DNA of 64,000 nt from Haloplanus aerogenes. Its GTDB lineage: Archaea > Halobacteriota > Halobacteria > Halobacteriales > Haloferacaceae. The stretch covers positions 2,418,001 to 2,482,000 of the forward strand of contig NZ_CP034145.1 of the NCBI RefSeq assembly GCF_003856835.1, read 5' to 3'. Below, one piece after another: positions 15,856 through 24,682 of this stretch. Every line of letters starts with the position of its first letter. Position 1 is the stretch's first letter. The notes under the pieces were generated by a model. That model saw nothing but the letters and a program-made list of their open reading frames with translations, was not told the DNA's origin and made no database searches. The position numbers and the translations under genes are program-made.

Positions 15856-16359
15856 ATGACTTTCGTCGTGCCGTTTGACGGATCGGCGCTGGCCGAGACC
15901 GCACTGGTTCGGGCCGTCGAGTTCGGAACCGTTCTCGACGAACTGATCGTCGCAGTCAGCGTGATCCCGGAGGGCAACGCGTCGTACGCGCGGGACCACG
16001 GCTGGTTGGACGCGGGTGAGCCGTTCGACCGACAGACGGTGGTGGGGCGGCTCCACGAGGCCGTAACGGCCCACGCACCGAACGCGGAGTTCCGGTACGA
16101 TACCGTCGGCCGGCGAGCCACGCCGGGGACGATAGCCAGTCGACTCCGGGAGCAGGCGAGGGACGTGGACGCGTCGATGGTGTTCGTCGGCAGCGAGAAC
16201 GCCGGCCGCCTCGTCTCGTCGCTGAGTAGCGTCGGCAAAACCGTCGCCGCCGACGACGAGTACGACGTGGTCATCGTCCGCCACCGGCATCCCTCGAAGA
16301 TCAGGCAGGTACACGACGCCTCGCCGTTCCGCGAGTCGAAATCCGATTTCTATCGGTGA
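15856..16359 (+). CDS. UspA-domain stress protein (divergent member)
   Basis: 167 residues starting MTFVVPFDGSALAETALVRA, which matches the first strand and Walker-like loop of Usp proteins. The C-terminal VFVGSENAGRLVSSLSSVGKTVA region replaces the usual GxxG-9-GS ATP-binding signature with a weaker version, so ATP binding is uncertain. A basic tail follows (RHRHPSKIRQ). A perfect hairpin lies directly downstream. Confidence 0.8.
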   Translation: MTFVVPFDGSALAETALVRAVEFGTVLDELIVAVSVIPEGNASYARDHGWLDAGEPFDRQTVVGRLHEAVTAHAPNAEFRYDTVGRRATPGTIASRLREQARDVDASMVFVGSENAGRLVSSLSSVGKTVAADDEYDVVIVRHRHPSKIRQVHDASPFRESKSDFYR

Positions 16360-16363
16360 GAAG

Positions 16364-16379
16364 GGCCGTCGTAACGGCC
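16364..16379 (+). terminator. Hairpin following the UspA-like gene
   Basis: GGCCGT-CGTA-ACGGCC forms a perfect 6-bp stem with a 4-nt loop, 4 bp after the TGA, then TTGTTG. It could end the upstream transcript. It also marks the left edge of the less GC-rich patch. Confidence 0.4.
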
Positions 16380-16548
16380 TTGTTGAAACCCTTGCTGAGA
16401 AACATAACGAGCGAGAGGCGCGAGGATGATGGATACCCCCGAAATCACAAGTGCTGGCTCGCCGTGCAGTAGCTCTCTCTCGAGACTACGGTCATCGCGA
16501 GATCCCATTCGCAGAAGGGACGGCAATTCATTTCTTAAGTAAAGGGAA

Positions 16549-17511
16549 TTACTTGCAACGGTCCACATTCACCACGTCCATGTGTTCATCGAACGTGAGC
16601 CGGAGTATTTCGTCCTCCGAAGGAACCGAGATGCGGATACGAAGGGGGTCCTCCGAGAGCAATTCCTCCTCGAAATCGAGGAGGCGAGCACGTTGTTCGT
16701 ACGTCGCCAGGTCGAACTCGATGCCGTGGTCGTAGAAGAACGCAACCACCGCCGGGTGCCGTGACGGGTAGAACAACGTCGGCATCCGCCATCGGTATTT
16801 ACACCCCTCGCAGACGTGTGAGACGAGCATCCAGAAGATTGAACCACAGTTCTCGCAGAACTGGTACTCATCCCAATCCGGCTGGTGATCCCCGCAGATA
16901 TCGACCGAGGTGACAGGCATCTCACCCGCACACTCGGGGCAAACCCCGTCTATTATCGAGGCTCGTCGATGAGCGCCCCAAATTCGGTCCGCCTCGTTGA
17001 TCTCATTCGGCGTCCGATCCCGTAGTCCGGACGGCGGGAATTCGGACTTGCTGATCACGCCAGGTGGGAAAGACTCGACGCATCTCGCTTCGCAGTTGGT
17101 ACATTCCAAGTAGCGCCACCCCTCCCGATAGCTCCACTCGGGTTGGCTCCCACAGTACCAACACGAGATATCTACCGCCACGGGTTCGACCTGTGGGTCG
17201 TCGATCGCCGTGCCGGAAAGTAGCATCCTGACCATTCGCTTGCCAGACTCCATCAGCTCGTAGCCGTCCTCTGTCCGCCGGACGAAGTTGTCCGCAAGCT
17301 TGTTCAAGTGGTAGTTGAGGCGACCCGGATCGTCGGCACCGAGGCGCTCGCGGAGTTCGGCGAACCGAATCGGTGTTTCGTCCGCCGGATCGTGTGCTTC
17401 CCAGAGGGTCTGTAATATCGCGACTCGGGTTTCGTCAGAGAGCAGCTGGAACGCCTTGTTTCCGGTGGCTGGGTCCGACAGCTCCGTCTCGCTCGGAGGT
17501 GGTGGGCTCAT
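16549..17511 (-). CDS. ArsR-type wHTH regulator with multiple zinc ribbons (DUF7351-like)
   Basis: 320 residues from the ATG at 17511. Residues about 18-90 form an ArsR-like wHTH (AFQLLSDETRVAILQTLWEA; RLNYHLNKLADNF). The rest holds five CxxC pairs (CWYC, CTNC, CPEC, CENC, CEGC), enough for two or three zinc-binding sites, and ends with an acidic domain. The architecture matches haloarchaeal DUF7351-type regulators. Lower GC and more A/T-ending codons than flanking genes suggest acquisition. An AT-rich divergent promoter region (17640-17700) lies upstream. Confidence 0.82.
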   Translation of the reverse strand: MSPPPPSETELSDPATGNKAFQLLSDETRVAILQTLWEAHDPADETPIRFAELRERLGADDPGRLNYHLNKLADNFVRRTEDGYELMESGKRMVRMLLSGTAIDDPQVEPVAVDISCWYCGSQPEWSYREGWRYLECTNCEARCVESFPPGVISKSEFPPSGLRDRTPNEINEADRIWGAHRRASIIDGVCPECAGEMPVTSVDICGDHQPDWDEYQFCENCGSIFWMLVSHVCEGCKYRWRMPTLFYPSRHPAVVAFFYDHGIEFDLATYEQRARLLDFEEELLSEDPLRIRISVPSEDEILRLTFDEHMDVVNVDRCK

Positions 17512-17737
17512 ACTCGAAAGAGGGGAACGCCGGTAATGACCCTTCCCCACGATACCACACCTCAAGGACGAGTCCTCGGCGGGTAGCCGAGACGGACTCG
17601 CCCCACGAGGTAGCGAACGGGGCATCATACCTCACTCCACTTATAGAAACTCGGTTCGATCGACTTTCCTATAGAAATGTTGTTCTAATTATATTTATCC
17701 CGATGGCAGTGGATGGTGAAGCTGGAGGCCGACACCA

Positions 17738-17911
17738 GTGGCACAAGCACACAAACTCGATTGCGAAGCGGCGGCGGCCGAGTGCCGGTTCATCATCCAA
17801 TCGGAAGACGAGGCCGAGGTGATCGAACTGGCCAAGCGACACATGTGGGACGTCCACGGCCAAGACTACACGGACGAAGAACTCCGCAGTAAACACCTGA
17901 AAATCGTATGA
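17738..17911 (+). CDS. DUF1059 small protein
   Basis: 57 residues, GTG start; an in-frame TGA at 17717 excludes longer versions. The sequence HKLDCEAAAAECRFIIQSED, then EAEVIELAKRHMWDVHGQDY, is the DUF1059 pattern (Cys-x6-Cys then an amphipathic helix with a KxH..vHG end). Function unknown. A TATA-like TTATATTTAT lies about 45 bp upstream. It ends 12 bp before the methyltransferase gene, so the two are probably co-transcribed. Confidence 0.8.
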   Translation: MAQAHKLDCEAAAAECRFIIQSEDEAEVIELAKRHMWDVHGQDYTDEELRSKHLKIV

Positions 17912-17923
17912 GGAAACGAAACA

Positions 17924-19000
17924 ATGGCAACAGACACCCAAGCGGATCGAATTAACGAAGAGAAACTGAGCGAACTCGTGGAGACATCGCTCGTCGATCT
18001 CGGTGCGACGGTTCACGCGGCGCTCGCTGTCATCGGTGACGAACTCGGGCTGTACGTGGCACTCGATGACGCGGGACCGCTCACGTCCGCTGAGCTTGCC
18101 GAAACAACCGACACCGTCGAGCGGTACGTTCGCGAATGGCTGCGCTCACAGGCCGCCGGCGGGTACGTGACCTACGACCCCGAGACCGACCGCTACTCCC
18201 TCACCCCCGAACAGGCGCACATTCTGGCCAACGAGGAGAGCCCCGTGTTCATGCCGGGCGCATTCCAGCTGGTGGGGTCAGTGGCGAAGATCAGCCCGGA
18301 ACTCAAGGAGGCCTTCCGAACGGGCGATGGCATCGGCTGGCATGAACACGACGACGACGTGTTCCACGGCACAGAACGCTTCTTCGGACCGTCCTACGGA
18401 GCCTTCCTCCTCGACTGGATCGCCGCGCTCGATGGCATCGATGCCAAGCTGAAAGCAGGCGGTAAGATTGTTGACGTGGGGTGTGGTCACGGCGCGCCGA
18501 CGATCCGCATGGCCGAAGCATACCCCAACTCGACGGTCGTCGGCATCGACTACCACGAGGAATCAATCGAAGTGGCGCGTAAGCGGGCGGAAACAGCAGG
18601 CGTGTCCGACCGCGTCACCTTCGAAGTGGCAACCGCGAGGGAGTACTCCGGGACCGACTACGAACTCGTGACAATGTTCAATTGCTACCACGACATGGGC
18701 GATCCTGTCGGTGTGGCGGACCACGTCCGGGAAACGATCGGAGAGGATGGATCGTGGATGATCGTCGAACCGTATGCCGACGACCGGGTCGAAAACAACC
18801 TCACCCCGTTTGGCCGCCTTGGATACTCTATCTCGACGCTGGCCTGTACGCCAAATTCGCTCAGTCAGGATGTCGGGTACGGGCTTGGCGCCCAAGCGGG
18901 CGAGGACCAGACTCGTGAGGTCGTCACCGAAGGTGGGTTCACACGCTTCCGCCGAGCGGCCGAGACGCCTACCAGTCTCGTCTTCGAAGCGAAGCCGTAA
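17924..19000 (+). CDS. Class I SAM-dependent methyltransferase with N-terminal winged helix
   Basis: 358 residues. An N-terminal winged-helix dimerisation domain (about 20-105; TSAELAETTDTVERYVREWL) precedes the Rossmann methyltransferase core with the SAM motif VDVGCGHG (183-190), an acidic strand-2 end (GIDYHEES) and a FNCYHDM motif 4 region. This layout is that of Rv2258c-like small-molecule O/S-methyltransferases. The substrate is unknown. It follows the DUF1059 gene by 12 bp. Codon usage is less GC-biased than in neighbours outside 16.4-19.7 kb. Confidence 0.88.
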   Translation: MATDTQADRINEEKLSELVETSLVDLGATVHAALAVIGDELGLYVALDDAGPLTSAELAETTDTVERYVREWLRSQAAGGYVTYDPETDRYSLTPEQAHILANEESPVFMPGAFQLVGSVAKISPELKEAFRTGDGIGWHEHDDDVFHGTERFFGPSYGAFLLDWIAALDGIDAKLKAGGKIVDVGCGHGAPTIRMAEAYPNSTVVGIDYHEESIEVARKRAETAGVSDRVTFEVATAREYSGTDYELVTMFNCYHDMGDPVGVADHVRETIGEDGSWMIVEPYADDRVENNLTPFGRLGYSISTLACTPNSLSQDVGYGLGAQAGEDQTREVVTEGGFTRFRRAAETPTSLVFEAKP

Positions 19001-19057
19001 CCATCTCATTGGGAGTACCGTTCGACGATCGGTGGTCGGTCGGCCACCGGCCGTCGG

Positions 19058-19351
19058 TTACGACATGGCTTCGACGATGTCGCGAAATTCGTCAAGTGTG
19101 AACGCTCGGAGCGTCTCGGTAGTCACGTTGCCACTTTCAGCGAGGGTGAGCGCGGCTTGGGCCGCCGTCTCGTCGTCTGGAAAGTCGGCGATGACGACCC
19201 CATCGTACCGGCCCATCGTTATGAAAAAGTCCCGCCACGTCCCGCCAAGCGACTTGACCATCTCTCTTGCGTGTTCCGTTCGTTCGGGACTGGCTTGTAC
19301 GTTTTCGACGCCCTGCTGGGTGAAGGTGGTTAAGAGCACGTATGTCGGCAT
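19058..19351 (-). CDS. GYD-domain protein
   Basis: 97 residues starting MPTYVLLTTFTQQG, the standard GYD start; an ATG 12 bp upstream (19363) is possible. The name-giving motif appears as MGRYDGVVIADFPDD, with a ferredoxin-like alpha/beta dimer fold and a C-terminal helix. The family's biochemical role is unknown. Convergent with the methyltransferase gene. Confidence 0.85.
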   Translation of the reverse strand: MPTYVLLTTFTQQGVENVQASPERTEHAREMVKSLGGTWRDFFITMGRYDGVVIADFPDDETAAQAALTLAESGNVTTETLRAFTLDEFRDIVEAMS

Positions 19352-19570
19352 CTCGGCAGTCATTACGGCGAACGAGGCAATAACCATACCCTCGGAATCC
19401 GAGGTCTCCGATCGGTGCCTACGTGAGTCTATTTACCGCCGGTTCGCCGGAATCGGACGACGAACCGGCGGACACGATTTCCAACAGGCCGTCCGGGCCG
19501 GGGAGTCACACGCGCGCCGGACGGTCGTCTGACGGAGCTATTTGTAGACCTCGTGCGTGACATCAATCCC

Positions 19571-19735
19571 ATGGACGAGGGAGACGGACTCGCAGAGATG
19601 GAGACAGTCACCGTCGAATTGGACGCGGAGACGCTAGACGAAGTCGACGACATCGCCTTCTCCAATCATCGGGACAATCGAGCGGCGGCGATCCGGACAC
19701 TGCTAGACGAGTGGCTGAAGTCGCGGGACGAGTGA
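19571..19735 (+). CDS. Small ribbon-helix-helix (CopG-like) protein
   Basis: 54 residues from the ATG at 19571; a GTG at 19553 would add six. METVTVELDAETLDEVDDIA is a ribbon strand plus first helix, followed by NRAAAIRTLLDEWL, the second helix. RHH dimers bind DNA as repressors or antitoxins; no toxin gene is adjacent. The TGA abuts the stop of the downstream kinase gene. Confidence 0.75.
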   Translation: MDEGDGLAEMETVTVELDAETLDEVDDIAFSNHRDNRAAAIRTLLDEWLKSRDE

Positions 19736-21016
19736 TCAGTCGTCGACGAACGTGACGTTGCGAAATTCGAACCGAGCGCCGCCAGCGCCGCTCTCGGTCA
19801 GCGTGTGTGACCAGCCGTGGGCGTCCGCGGCCGCGCGGACGATCGACAGCCCGAGGCCACTCCCAGCACCCGTCGTGAACGCGGCCTCGAAGACGCGCTC
19901 GCGGATCTCGGGCGGGATACCGGGTCCGGTGTCCTCGACGTAGAAGCCGGATTCGTCGTCGAGACAGCCGACCGTGACATCGACGGGCGCCGGACCGGTT
20001 GCCGACGATTCACTCGTCGAATCGGTCGCATGGCCACTCGCGTCGCCGCCGGCCGGATCGTCGCCTGCACGCGACACCGTCGATATCGGCACCTCGCCGT
20101 CCCCGCGAGTATCCGAGCGGGGAGTGGTCGAGCCGTGCTCGACCGAATCGCCGGACTGCGTCTGGCTGTCGTCGGCCGGAGGCCGACTGCCCGAGGGACC
20201 GTGTCCCTCGCTGTCAGTGGAGCCGTGCTCCACACTATTCCGAAACAGATTCTCGAACAGCGTCTTGAGTCGGTCCCGATCGGCGTAGAACGTCACGTCG
20301 CCGGTGACGGTCAAGGTCGCGTCGCCGGTCGCGACCATCGCCCACGCTTCCTCCGCGACGGCGTCGAGATTCACGGCGGTCGGGGTGACGGTCTGCTCGC
20401 CGCTCTGTGCGAGGGCGAGCATGTCCGCGAGGATGGCGTCCATCCGGTCGTGGGCGTCGAGGACAATGTCGAGTTCGGATACGTCGCCCGTCTTCCGTGT
20501 CAGGTCGACGTAGCCCTGCGCGACGTTGAGCGGGTTGCGGAGGTCGTGGCTGACGATGCTGGCGAACTCGTCCAGTCGGCGCGTCTTCTCCGCGAGTTTC
20601 GCTCGCGCCTCCTGAATCCGCACGTCGTAGACGCCGACCACGAGACCGATAGCCGAACCGTAGGTGACGAACATCAGGCTGACGAAGCCTCGATGCTCCG
20701 GGACGACGCCCTCGGCGAGTTGGTACTGGATGTGTAGCAGCGCCAGCAAGAGCGTGACGAGCGCGCCGGCGCCACACCAGCCGACGAGCCGCCACGGCGA
20801 CACGTGCCTCCACTCGCAGCGCTCGATCCAGAGGCCGACGGTCAGCACACTGATGGCAACGAGAAAGGGGATGACTGAGCCGTAAAACACGGCAGGGAGG
20901 TTGGTGCCGAACTCCTCGGCGGCGTGGATGGCGTGGACACTCGCCAGCACGACGCCGAGCCCCCCGACGACGGCGCCGGCGCCGCGAGCCGACGACTCTC
21001 TCACTGACGAGCGCAT
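19736..21016 (-). CDS. Membrane sensor histidine kinase with palindromic insert
   Basis: 426 residues from the ATG at 21016. Four transmembrane helices (about 12-32, 43-63, 78-97, 110-130) form the sensor. HisKA carries H157 ([10 protein letters not shown]), and HATPase carries the N-box ([13 protein letters not shown], 254-266), G1 (DTGPGIP, 362-368) and G2 (GSGLGLS). Residues 267-345 interrupt the HATPase after the N-box with Ser/Asp/Gly-rich sequence. The first 30 match the insert in the kinase at 6570-8813, followed by about 50 more low-complexity residues. Signal and partner regulator are unknown. Confidence 0.9.
   Translation of the reverse strand: MRSSVRESSARGAGAVVGGLGVVLASVHAIHAAEEFGTNLPAVFYGSVIPFLVAISVLTVGLWIERCEWRHVSPWRLVGWCGAGALVTLLLALLHIQYQLAEGVVPEHRGFVSLMFVTYGSAIGLVVGVYDVRIQEARAKLAEKTRRLDEFASIVSHDLRNPLNVAQGYVDLTRKTGDVSELDIVLDAHDRMDAILADMLALAQSGEQTVTPTAVNLDAVAEEAWAMVATGDATLTVTGDVTFYADRDRLKTLFENLFRNSVEHGSTDSEGHGPSGSRPPADDSQTQSGDSVEHGSTTPRSDTRGDGEVPISTVSRAGDDPAGGDASGHATDSTSESSATGPAPVDVTVGCLDDESGFYVEDTGPGIPPEIRERVFEAAFTTGAGSGLGLSIVRAAADAHGWSHTLTESGAGGARFEFRNVTFVDD
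20131..20253 (-). repeat. Palindromic insert, copy B, inside a histidine kinase gene
   Basis: Read on the minus strand it follows the same N-box codons as copy A. Its core 20164-20215 (52 bp) is identical to 8478-8529. Hairpins GGAGC-ACG-GCTCC, GGGAC-ACG-GTCCC and GTCGGCC-TCC-GGCCGAC are kept, and the end adds GGTCGAGC-ACG-GCTCGACC. The fourth hairpin of copy A is broken here. Flanking kinase codons differ more than the core does. Confidence 0.85.
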
Positions 21017-21128
21017 ACCCACCACCTACACGACCGACGGGGAATATACCCTTCCCTCAAAAGGAGACGTCAGGACCGGTGTGCTGCCGAACGGGTATGG
21101 CACACCGGGACGCGGGTACAGCGGCGCC

Positions 21129-21485
21129 TTACTCCTCCTCGCCTTCGGTCTCGACAACTTCGATCACCGACAGCGGCACGTCACGGAGGGCGCCCCCGAC
21201 CTCGCTTTTCGCGATGCGGGTGGCGTGGTTCTCACCGTCGGCGTTGAACACCTCGATTTCGAGCAGAAGACCGACCAGCGCGGTGTTGGCGGCGATGAAC
21301 GCGGAGTCGAAGGGCTCGCCACAGGCCGGGCAGGGCGTGACGCCCACCTCGACCTCGACGTACTCCTTGTCCTGTTCGTTGAGTCGCTTGCCTGCCTCGC
21401 TGACGGCGACGCCGATGGCGTCATCGACATCTTCGACATCACGGACCAGCCAAGCCGCCTCCATGGCGACGAGATAGTTGCTCAT
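21129..21485 (-). CDS. UPF0212 / DUF555 family protein
   Basis: 118 residues. The N-terminus MSNYLVAMEAAWLVRDVEDV and the single CPACGEPFDSAF zinc-type motif identify UPF0212, an archaeal family of unknown function. An acidic tail (ETEGEEE) is typical of haloarchaea. Monocistronic. Confidence 0.9.
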   Translation of the reverse strand: MSNYLVAMEAAWLVRDVEDVDDAIGVAVSEAGKRLNEQDKEYVEVEVGVTPCPACGEPFDSAFIAANTALVGLLLEIEVFNADGENHATRIAKSEVGGALRDVPLSVIEVVETEGEEE

Positions 21486-21607
21486 ACGCTCCGCACGCCG
21501 CCGAGTGCCTCGTGTCTTGTGGTTCCCGGCCGGCGCTGTATCAGATCAGATAATTCGGCCACGAACTTTAAGACCTTAGTCGTGGGCGTATCTGTATCGA
21601 CTGAGCG

Positions 21608-22210
21608 ATGAGTACACAGAGGGGGACCGTATCACCGGGCGACGACGATACGTCAAACGAGCCGACAGAACGACGGCACGAGCCAACGGAACAGGAAGTG
21701 TTCGACATTCTCTCGAACCGTCGCCGCCGGTACGCGCTGTACGCCCTGGCGGACGACGACACCGCGACCATCGGGTCGCTGGCCGAACAGATCGCCGCCT
21801 GGGAGAACGACTGCACCGTCGACGATATCACGCCGACCGAACGCAAGCGCGTCTACACCGCGCTCCAGCAGTCGCATCTGCCGAAACTGGAGCGGACAGG
21901 GCTGATCAGCTTCGATCAGGAGACCGGTCGCGTCCGGCCCACCGAGACCGTCGAGGAGATGGACATCTACCTCGAAGTCGTCGGTGAGGAGCAGTTGTCG
22001 TGGGATCAGTACTATCTCGGACTGTCGGCGGTGTCGGTCGGCATCGTCGTCGCCATCTGGCTCGAACTCCCCTTCTTCCGCGCCATCCCGCCCCTGCTCT
22101 GGATGACGGTCATCGTCGGCCTCTTTACCGCCTCAGCGGCCGTCCACAACTACCGGTCCGCGGGCCTCAACGCCGCCAGCGAACCGCCGGAAGTCAGCCG
22201 TCAGTCCTGA
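21608..22210 (+). CDS. wHTH membrane protein (DUF7344-type)
   Basis: 200 residues. A polar N-terminus is followed by the haloarchaeal wHTH (EVFDILSNRRRRYALYALAD; YTALQQSHLPKLERTGLI; about 28-115) and two C-terminal transmembrane helices (about 138-155 and 160-180). It is a membrane-tethered putative regulator of the DUF7344 kind. A TATA-like CTTTAAGA lies about 35 bp upstream. The 3' end overlaps the convergent gene at 22194 by 17 bp. Confidence 0.85.
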   Translation: MSTQRGTVSPGDDDTSNEPTERRHEPTEQEVFDILSNRRRRYALYALADDDTATIGSLAEQIAAWENDCTVDDITPTERKRVYTALQQSHLPKLERTGLISFDQETGRVRPTETVEEMDIYLEVVGEEQLSWDQYYLGLSAVSVGIVVAIWLELPFFRAIPPLLWMTVIVGLFTASAAVHNYRSAGLNAASEPPEVSRQS

Positions 22211-22781
22211 CCGCGGCGGTGCCCCGAGTGACGAGAATCAGGCTCCCGACCAGCAGGAGCGCCGTCACCGGCGTCGCGTAGCCGACGGCGGTGAGGAGGA
22301 CGCCGGTCCCCGCACCCGCCGTCCCGACGCCGACGACGAACAGGATGGCGGGACCGCAGCAGGTCGCCCCCGTGAGCAGCGCCGGCACGCTCGCCAGCAG
22401 GCCGGCCGAGCGCTCCACGCCACAGGCGGCGGGCGAGCGCCAAACCACGACGGCGACGGCGAGGTTGGCACCGACCAAGGCGGCGAGTACGAGCGCCACG
22501 CCGATATCGAGCGGCGACACGAGGAGCGCGACGGGATCGACGGCGACGCGGGCGACGGGTTCGAACGAGAACGGCCGCGTCTGGCGGAGCATACGCGAGA
22601 GGGGATCGTCGACGACCTGCACCGACTGGCCACGTGCGCCGAGGGCGAGGTGGCCGATCGAGGCGAGATAGAGGAGCGGGTAGCCGAGCGCGCCGAACAG
22701 GAAGGTCGCCTGTCCGTCCCGTCGCCGGAGCGCGGCCTTCACGGTGCGGGCTGGCCGCCGAAGACGATCAGGGGTAGGCAT
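22194..22781 (-). CDS. Polytopic membrane protein with Cys-Cys motif
   Basis: 195 residues, start MPTPDRLRRP, with about five transmembrane helices. A TCCGPAILF motif begins the fourth helix, as in small haloarchaeal membrane proteins placed near metal or thiol genes, but I do not recognise a characterised family. The start overlaps the end of the DUF3179 gene by 14 bp, so the two form an operon. The paired Cys could bind metal or take part in disulfide exchange (inference). Confidence 0.7.
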   Translation of the reverse strand: MPTPDRLRRPARTVKAALRRRDGQATFLFGALGYPLLYLASIGHLALGARGQSVQVVDDPLSRMLRQTRPFSFEPVARVAVDPVALLVSPLDIGVALVLAALVGANLAVAVVVWRSPAACGVERSAGLLASVPALLTGATCCGPAILFVVGVGTAGAGTGVLLTAVGYATPVTALLLVGSLILVTRGTAAVRTDG

Positions 22782-23880
22782 GGAGGTCAGTCTCCGGATA
22801 GAAGCCCGCCCACGCGAACCACATCGCTTCGATGCCGTGCGCGCGTTCGAACGGGAGGGCGTCGGGCGCGTGGGGGTCGCCGTCGACGCGGATGCGGTCG
22901 TCCTCGCCGTCGGCGGCGACGGGCACGTCGGCCGGGACGCGGTAGGCGAACCCCGAATCGAGCGCCGGGTCGTGGACGAAGGCGAAGCGTTCGTCGCCGA
23001 CGGCGGCGTCGACGACCCCCTCGCGCGCGAGCCACGACGACTGGACGGCCGTCGCGCCCGCGCCGGTTCGGACGCCGAGGACGGTGGTTTTGGGCTGGAG
23101 GCGGTCGTCGGTCGTGAGCGGTTCGAACATGGTGGACTGTCTGGCGTAGTAGCCACGCTTCGGGCCGTAGGAGCCGTACGGGTCGACGCCGTAGTTGCGG
23201 ACGTACCCGGTGTCCTCCGACAGCACTTCGGTCTCCGGGTAGCGTGCCCGCCACTGCCGCCAAGTCGTCCAGACCACGTCGAACTCCCGGAGCGACCGTC
23301 CCGTCAGCGGCCCGTCGATGGCCGTCGCGAGCACCTGCGGCCACCGGCTGTCCGTCGCCCGGTCGTACATCACGAGGTTGCTGTTGACGAGGTTGCCCGA
23401 GACGCCGAACGTCGTCGCCCCACGTTCGAACCCGAGGACCGTCCCCGTCAACGGACAGTAAGTGACGCTCACCGGGACGCCGTCGAGGCGGTCGTTGACG
23501 ATCTCGTGGTGGACGAGGATCTTTCGGGGGTAGGCACGGACGGCCTCGCCACGAGCGACGCCGACGACGATCTCCTCGTCCCGGAGGAACGCCGCCGCCG
23601 AAGCGTCGACGACGGATGGCTCGTCGACGGACGGAATGCCGTCTTTCGGCGGGCCGCCGGAGACCGTCGCCGCACGGAGGCGGCTCGCGTCGTAGGCGAC
23701 GAGTGGGGACCGATCGGCAGGCGGCGGCCCGTCGGCACTCGGCGTCTCGGTACCGTCGTCGTGGCCATCGTCGCCGCCGCCAGCATCAACGACCGAGTTC
23801 CCCCCGAGACAGCCGGCCAGCGCCCCGACGGCCCCGACACCGAGTGCCACCGCCGCTCGTCTCGTGTGACGGGTGCGCAT
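22768..23880 (-). CDS. DUF3179 Tat lipoprotein
   Basis: 370 residues from the ATG at 23880. Tat signal (RHTRRAAVAL) and lipobox (LAGC) indicate an exported lipoprotein, with a Gly/Asp-rich linker. The DUF3179 core is clear: YPRKILVHHEIVND, VSVTYCPLTGTVLGF, SGNLVNSNLVMYDR and a C-terminal AMWFAWAGFYPET. Function is unknown. The Cys and His residues (TYCPLTG; VHHE) are conserved in the family. It is co-transcribed with the CC-motif membrane protein. Confidence 0.9.
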   Translation of the reverse strand: MRTRHTRRAAVALGVGAVGALAGCLGGNSVVDAGGGDDGHDDGTETPSADGPPPADRSPLVAYDASRLRAATVSGGPPKDGIPSVDEPSVVDASAAAFLRDEEIVVGVARGEAVRAYPRKILVHHEIVNDRLDGVPVSVTYCPLTGTVLGFERGATTFGVSGNLVNSNLVMYDRATDSRWPQVLATAIDGPLTGRSLREFDVVWTTWRQWRARYPETEVLSEDTGYVRNYGVDPYGSYGPKRGYYARQSTMFEPLTTDDRLQPKTTVLGVRTGAGATAVQSSWLAREGVVDAAVGDERFAFVHDPALDSGFAYRVPADVPVAADGEDDRIRVDGDPHAPDALPFERAHGIEAMWFAWAGFYPETDLHAYP

Positions 23881-23944
23881 ACCACATGCTGGGGCTCCGG
23901 ATCGAAAAAGGTACCACGGCGGTGCGCGGCGCGCACACAGCGCC

Positions 23945-24562
23945 CTACCGGTCCAGGCCCCGGAGTGCGTCGCGGAGGTCGTCGGCTGCGAGACGGATCG
24001 TGTAGCCGGCGACAGCCTCGGCGGCCGCCCAGTCGTCGCCCTCGGCGCGGTCGTCGAGGGTCGCGAGGCCGTCGTCGAGACACGCCGCCGTCTCCGAACG
24101 CAGGTCACGAAAGAGCGCGGCGCAGTCACGGTCGTCGGCCGCGTCGAAAAAGTCGATCAGACGGCCGTGAGTCCGCAGGCTGACGAGCGTTCGGCCGACC
24201 ATCCCGGCGGCGACCTGCTGGATCGGGTCCTCGCGGCCGCGGAGGTAGGCGTGCATCGGACCGGAGCGCGCCGGATCGTGACCGGTGTCGTCGGCCATCG
24301 CGGCCCGAACCCGCCGGAAGTGATCGGCCTCCTGCTCGGCCACCGCGTCGAACGTCTCCCGGAGCGTCGGATCGGCGGTGTGCTCGGCCCACTCCCGGAA
24401 CGTCTCGCGGGCGGCGTACTCGCTATCCGCGGCCGCCGCCAGGAGTGCCGCGGGGTCGGGGTCGCCGCCGGAGAGCGCGACCAACAGATCCCGGGAGCCG
24501 AGTACGTCGAGGTCGTCGGCGTGTTCCGCCTCGACCGCCGCTCGAAGGCCATCGGCATCCAT
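23945..24562 (-). CDS. Ferritin-like/rubrerythrin-fold protein
   Basis: 205 residues, start MDADGLRAAVEAEHADDLDV. It is mostly helical with repeated E-x2-H-like pairs (AVEAEHADDL; EYAARETFREWAEHT; AEQEADHFRRV), fitting a four-helix ferritin-like bundle. The metal ligands are not complete enough to predict a di-iron site with certainty. The haloarchaeal homologues I know of are annotated only as rubrerythrin family. Monocistronic. Confidence 0.65.
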   Translation of the reverse strand: MDADGLRAAVEAEHADDLDVLGSRDLLVALSGGDPDPAALLAAAADSEYAARETFREWAEHTADPTLRETFDAVAEQEADHFRRVRAAMADDTGHDPARSGPMHAYLRGREDPIQQVAAGMVGRTLVSLRTHGRLIDFFDAADDRDCAALFRDLRSETAACLDDGLATLDDRAEGDDWAAAEAVAGYTIRLAADDLRDALRGLDR

Positions 24563-24682
24563 GGCGGCGGGTACGGTGGGCGGTGATTTCAAAGCGAGGG
24601 GTCGGGTCGCTTCCCCGGACGGATCGCTGGAGTCGCCGTGGCGGGTCGGCGAATCGCCGGGGAACAGTTACGACGACCCGTC

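Noticed and set aside
16350..16535. Short minus-strand frame (MGSRDDRSLERELLHGEP) downstream of the zinc-ribbon regulator
   Set aside because: It ends through the hairpin and IS-like sequence, has no recognisable family and probably arises by chance.
22540..22570. GGTTCGAA-containing sequence as a second tRNA TPsiC arm
   Set aside because: It lies inside a membrane-protein gene and no acceptor or anticodon stem can be formed around it.
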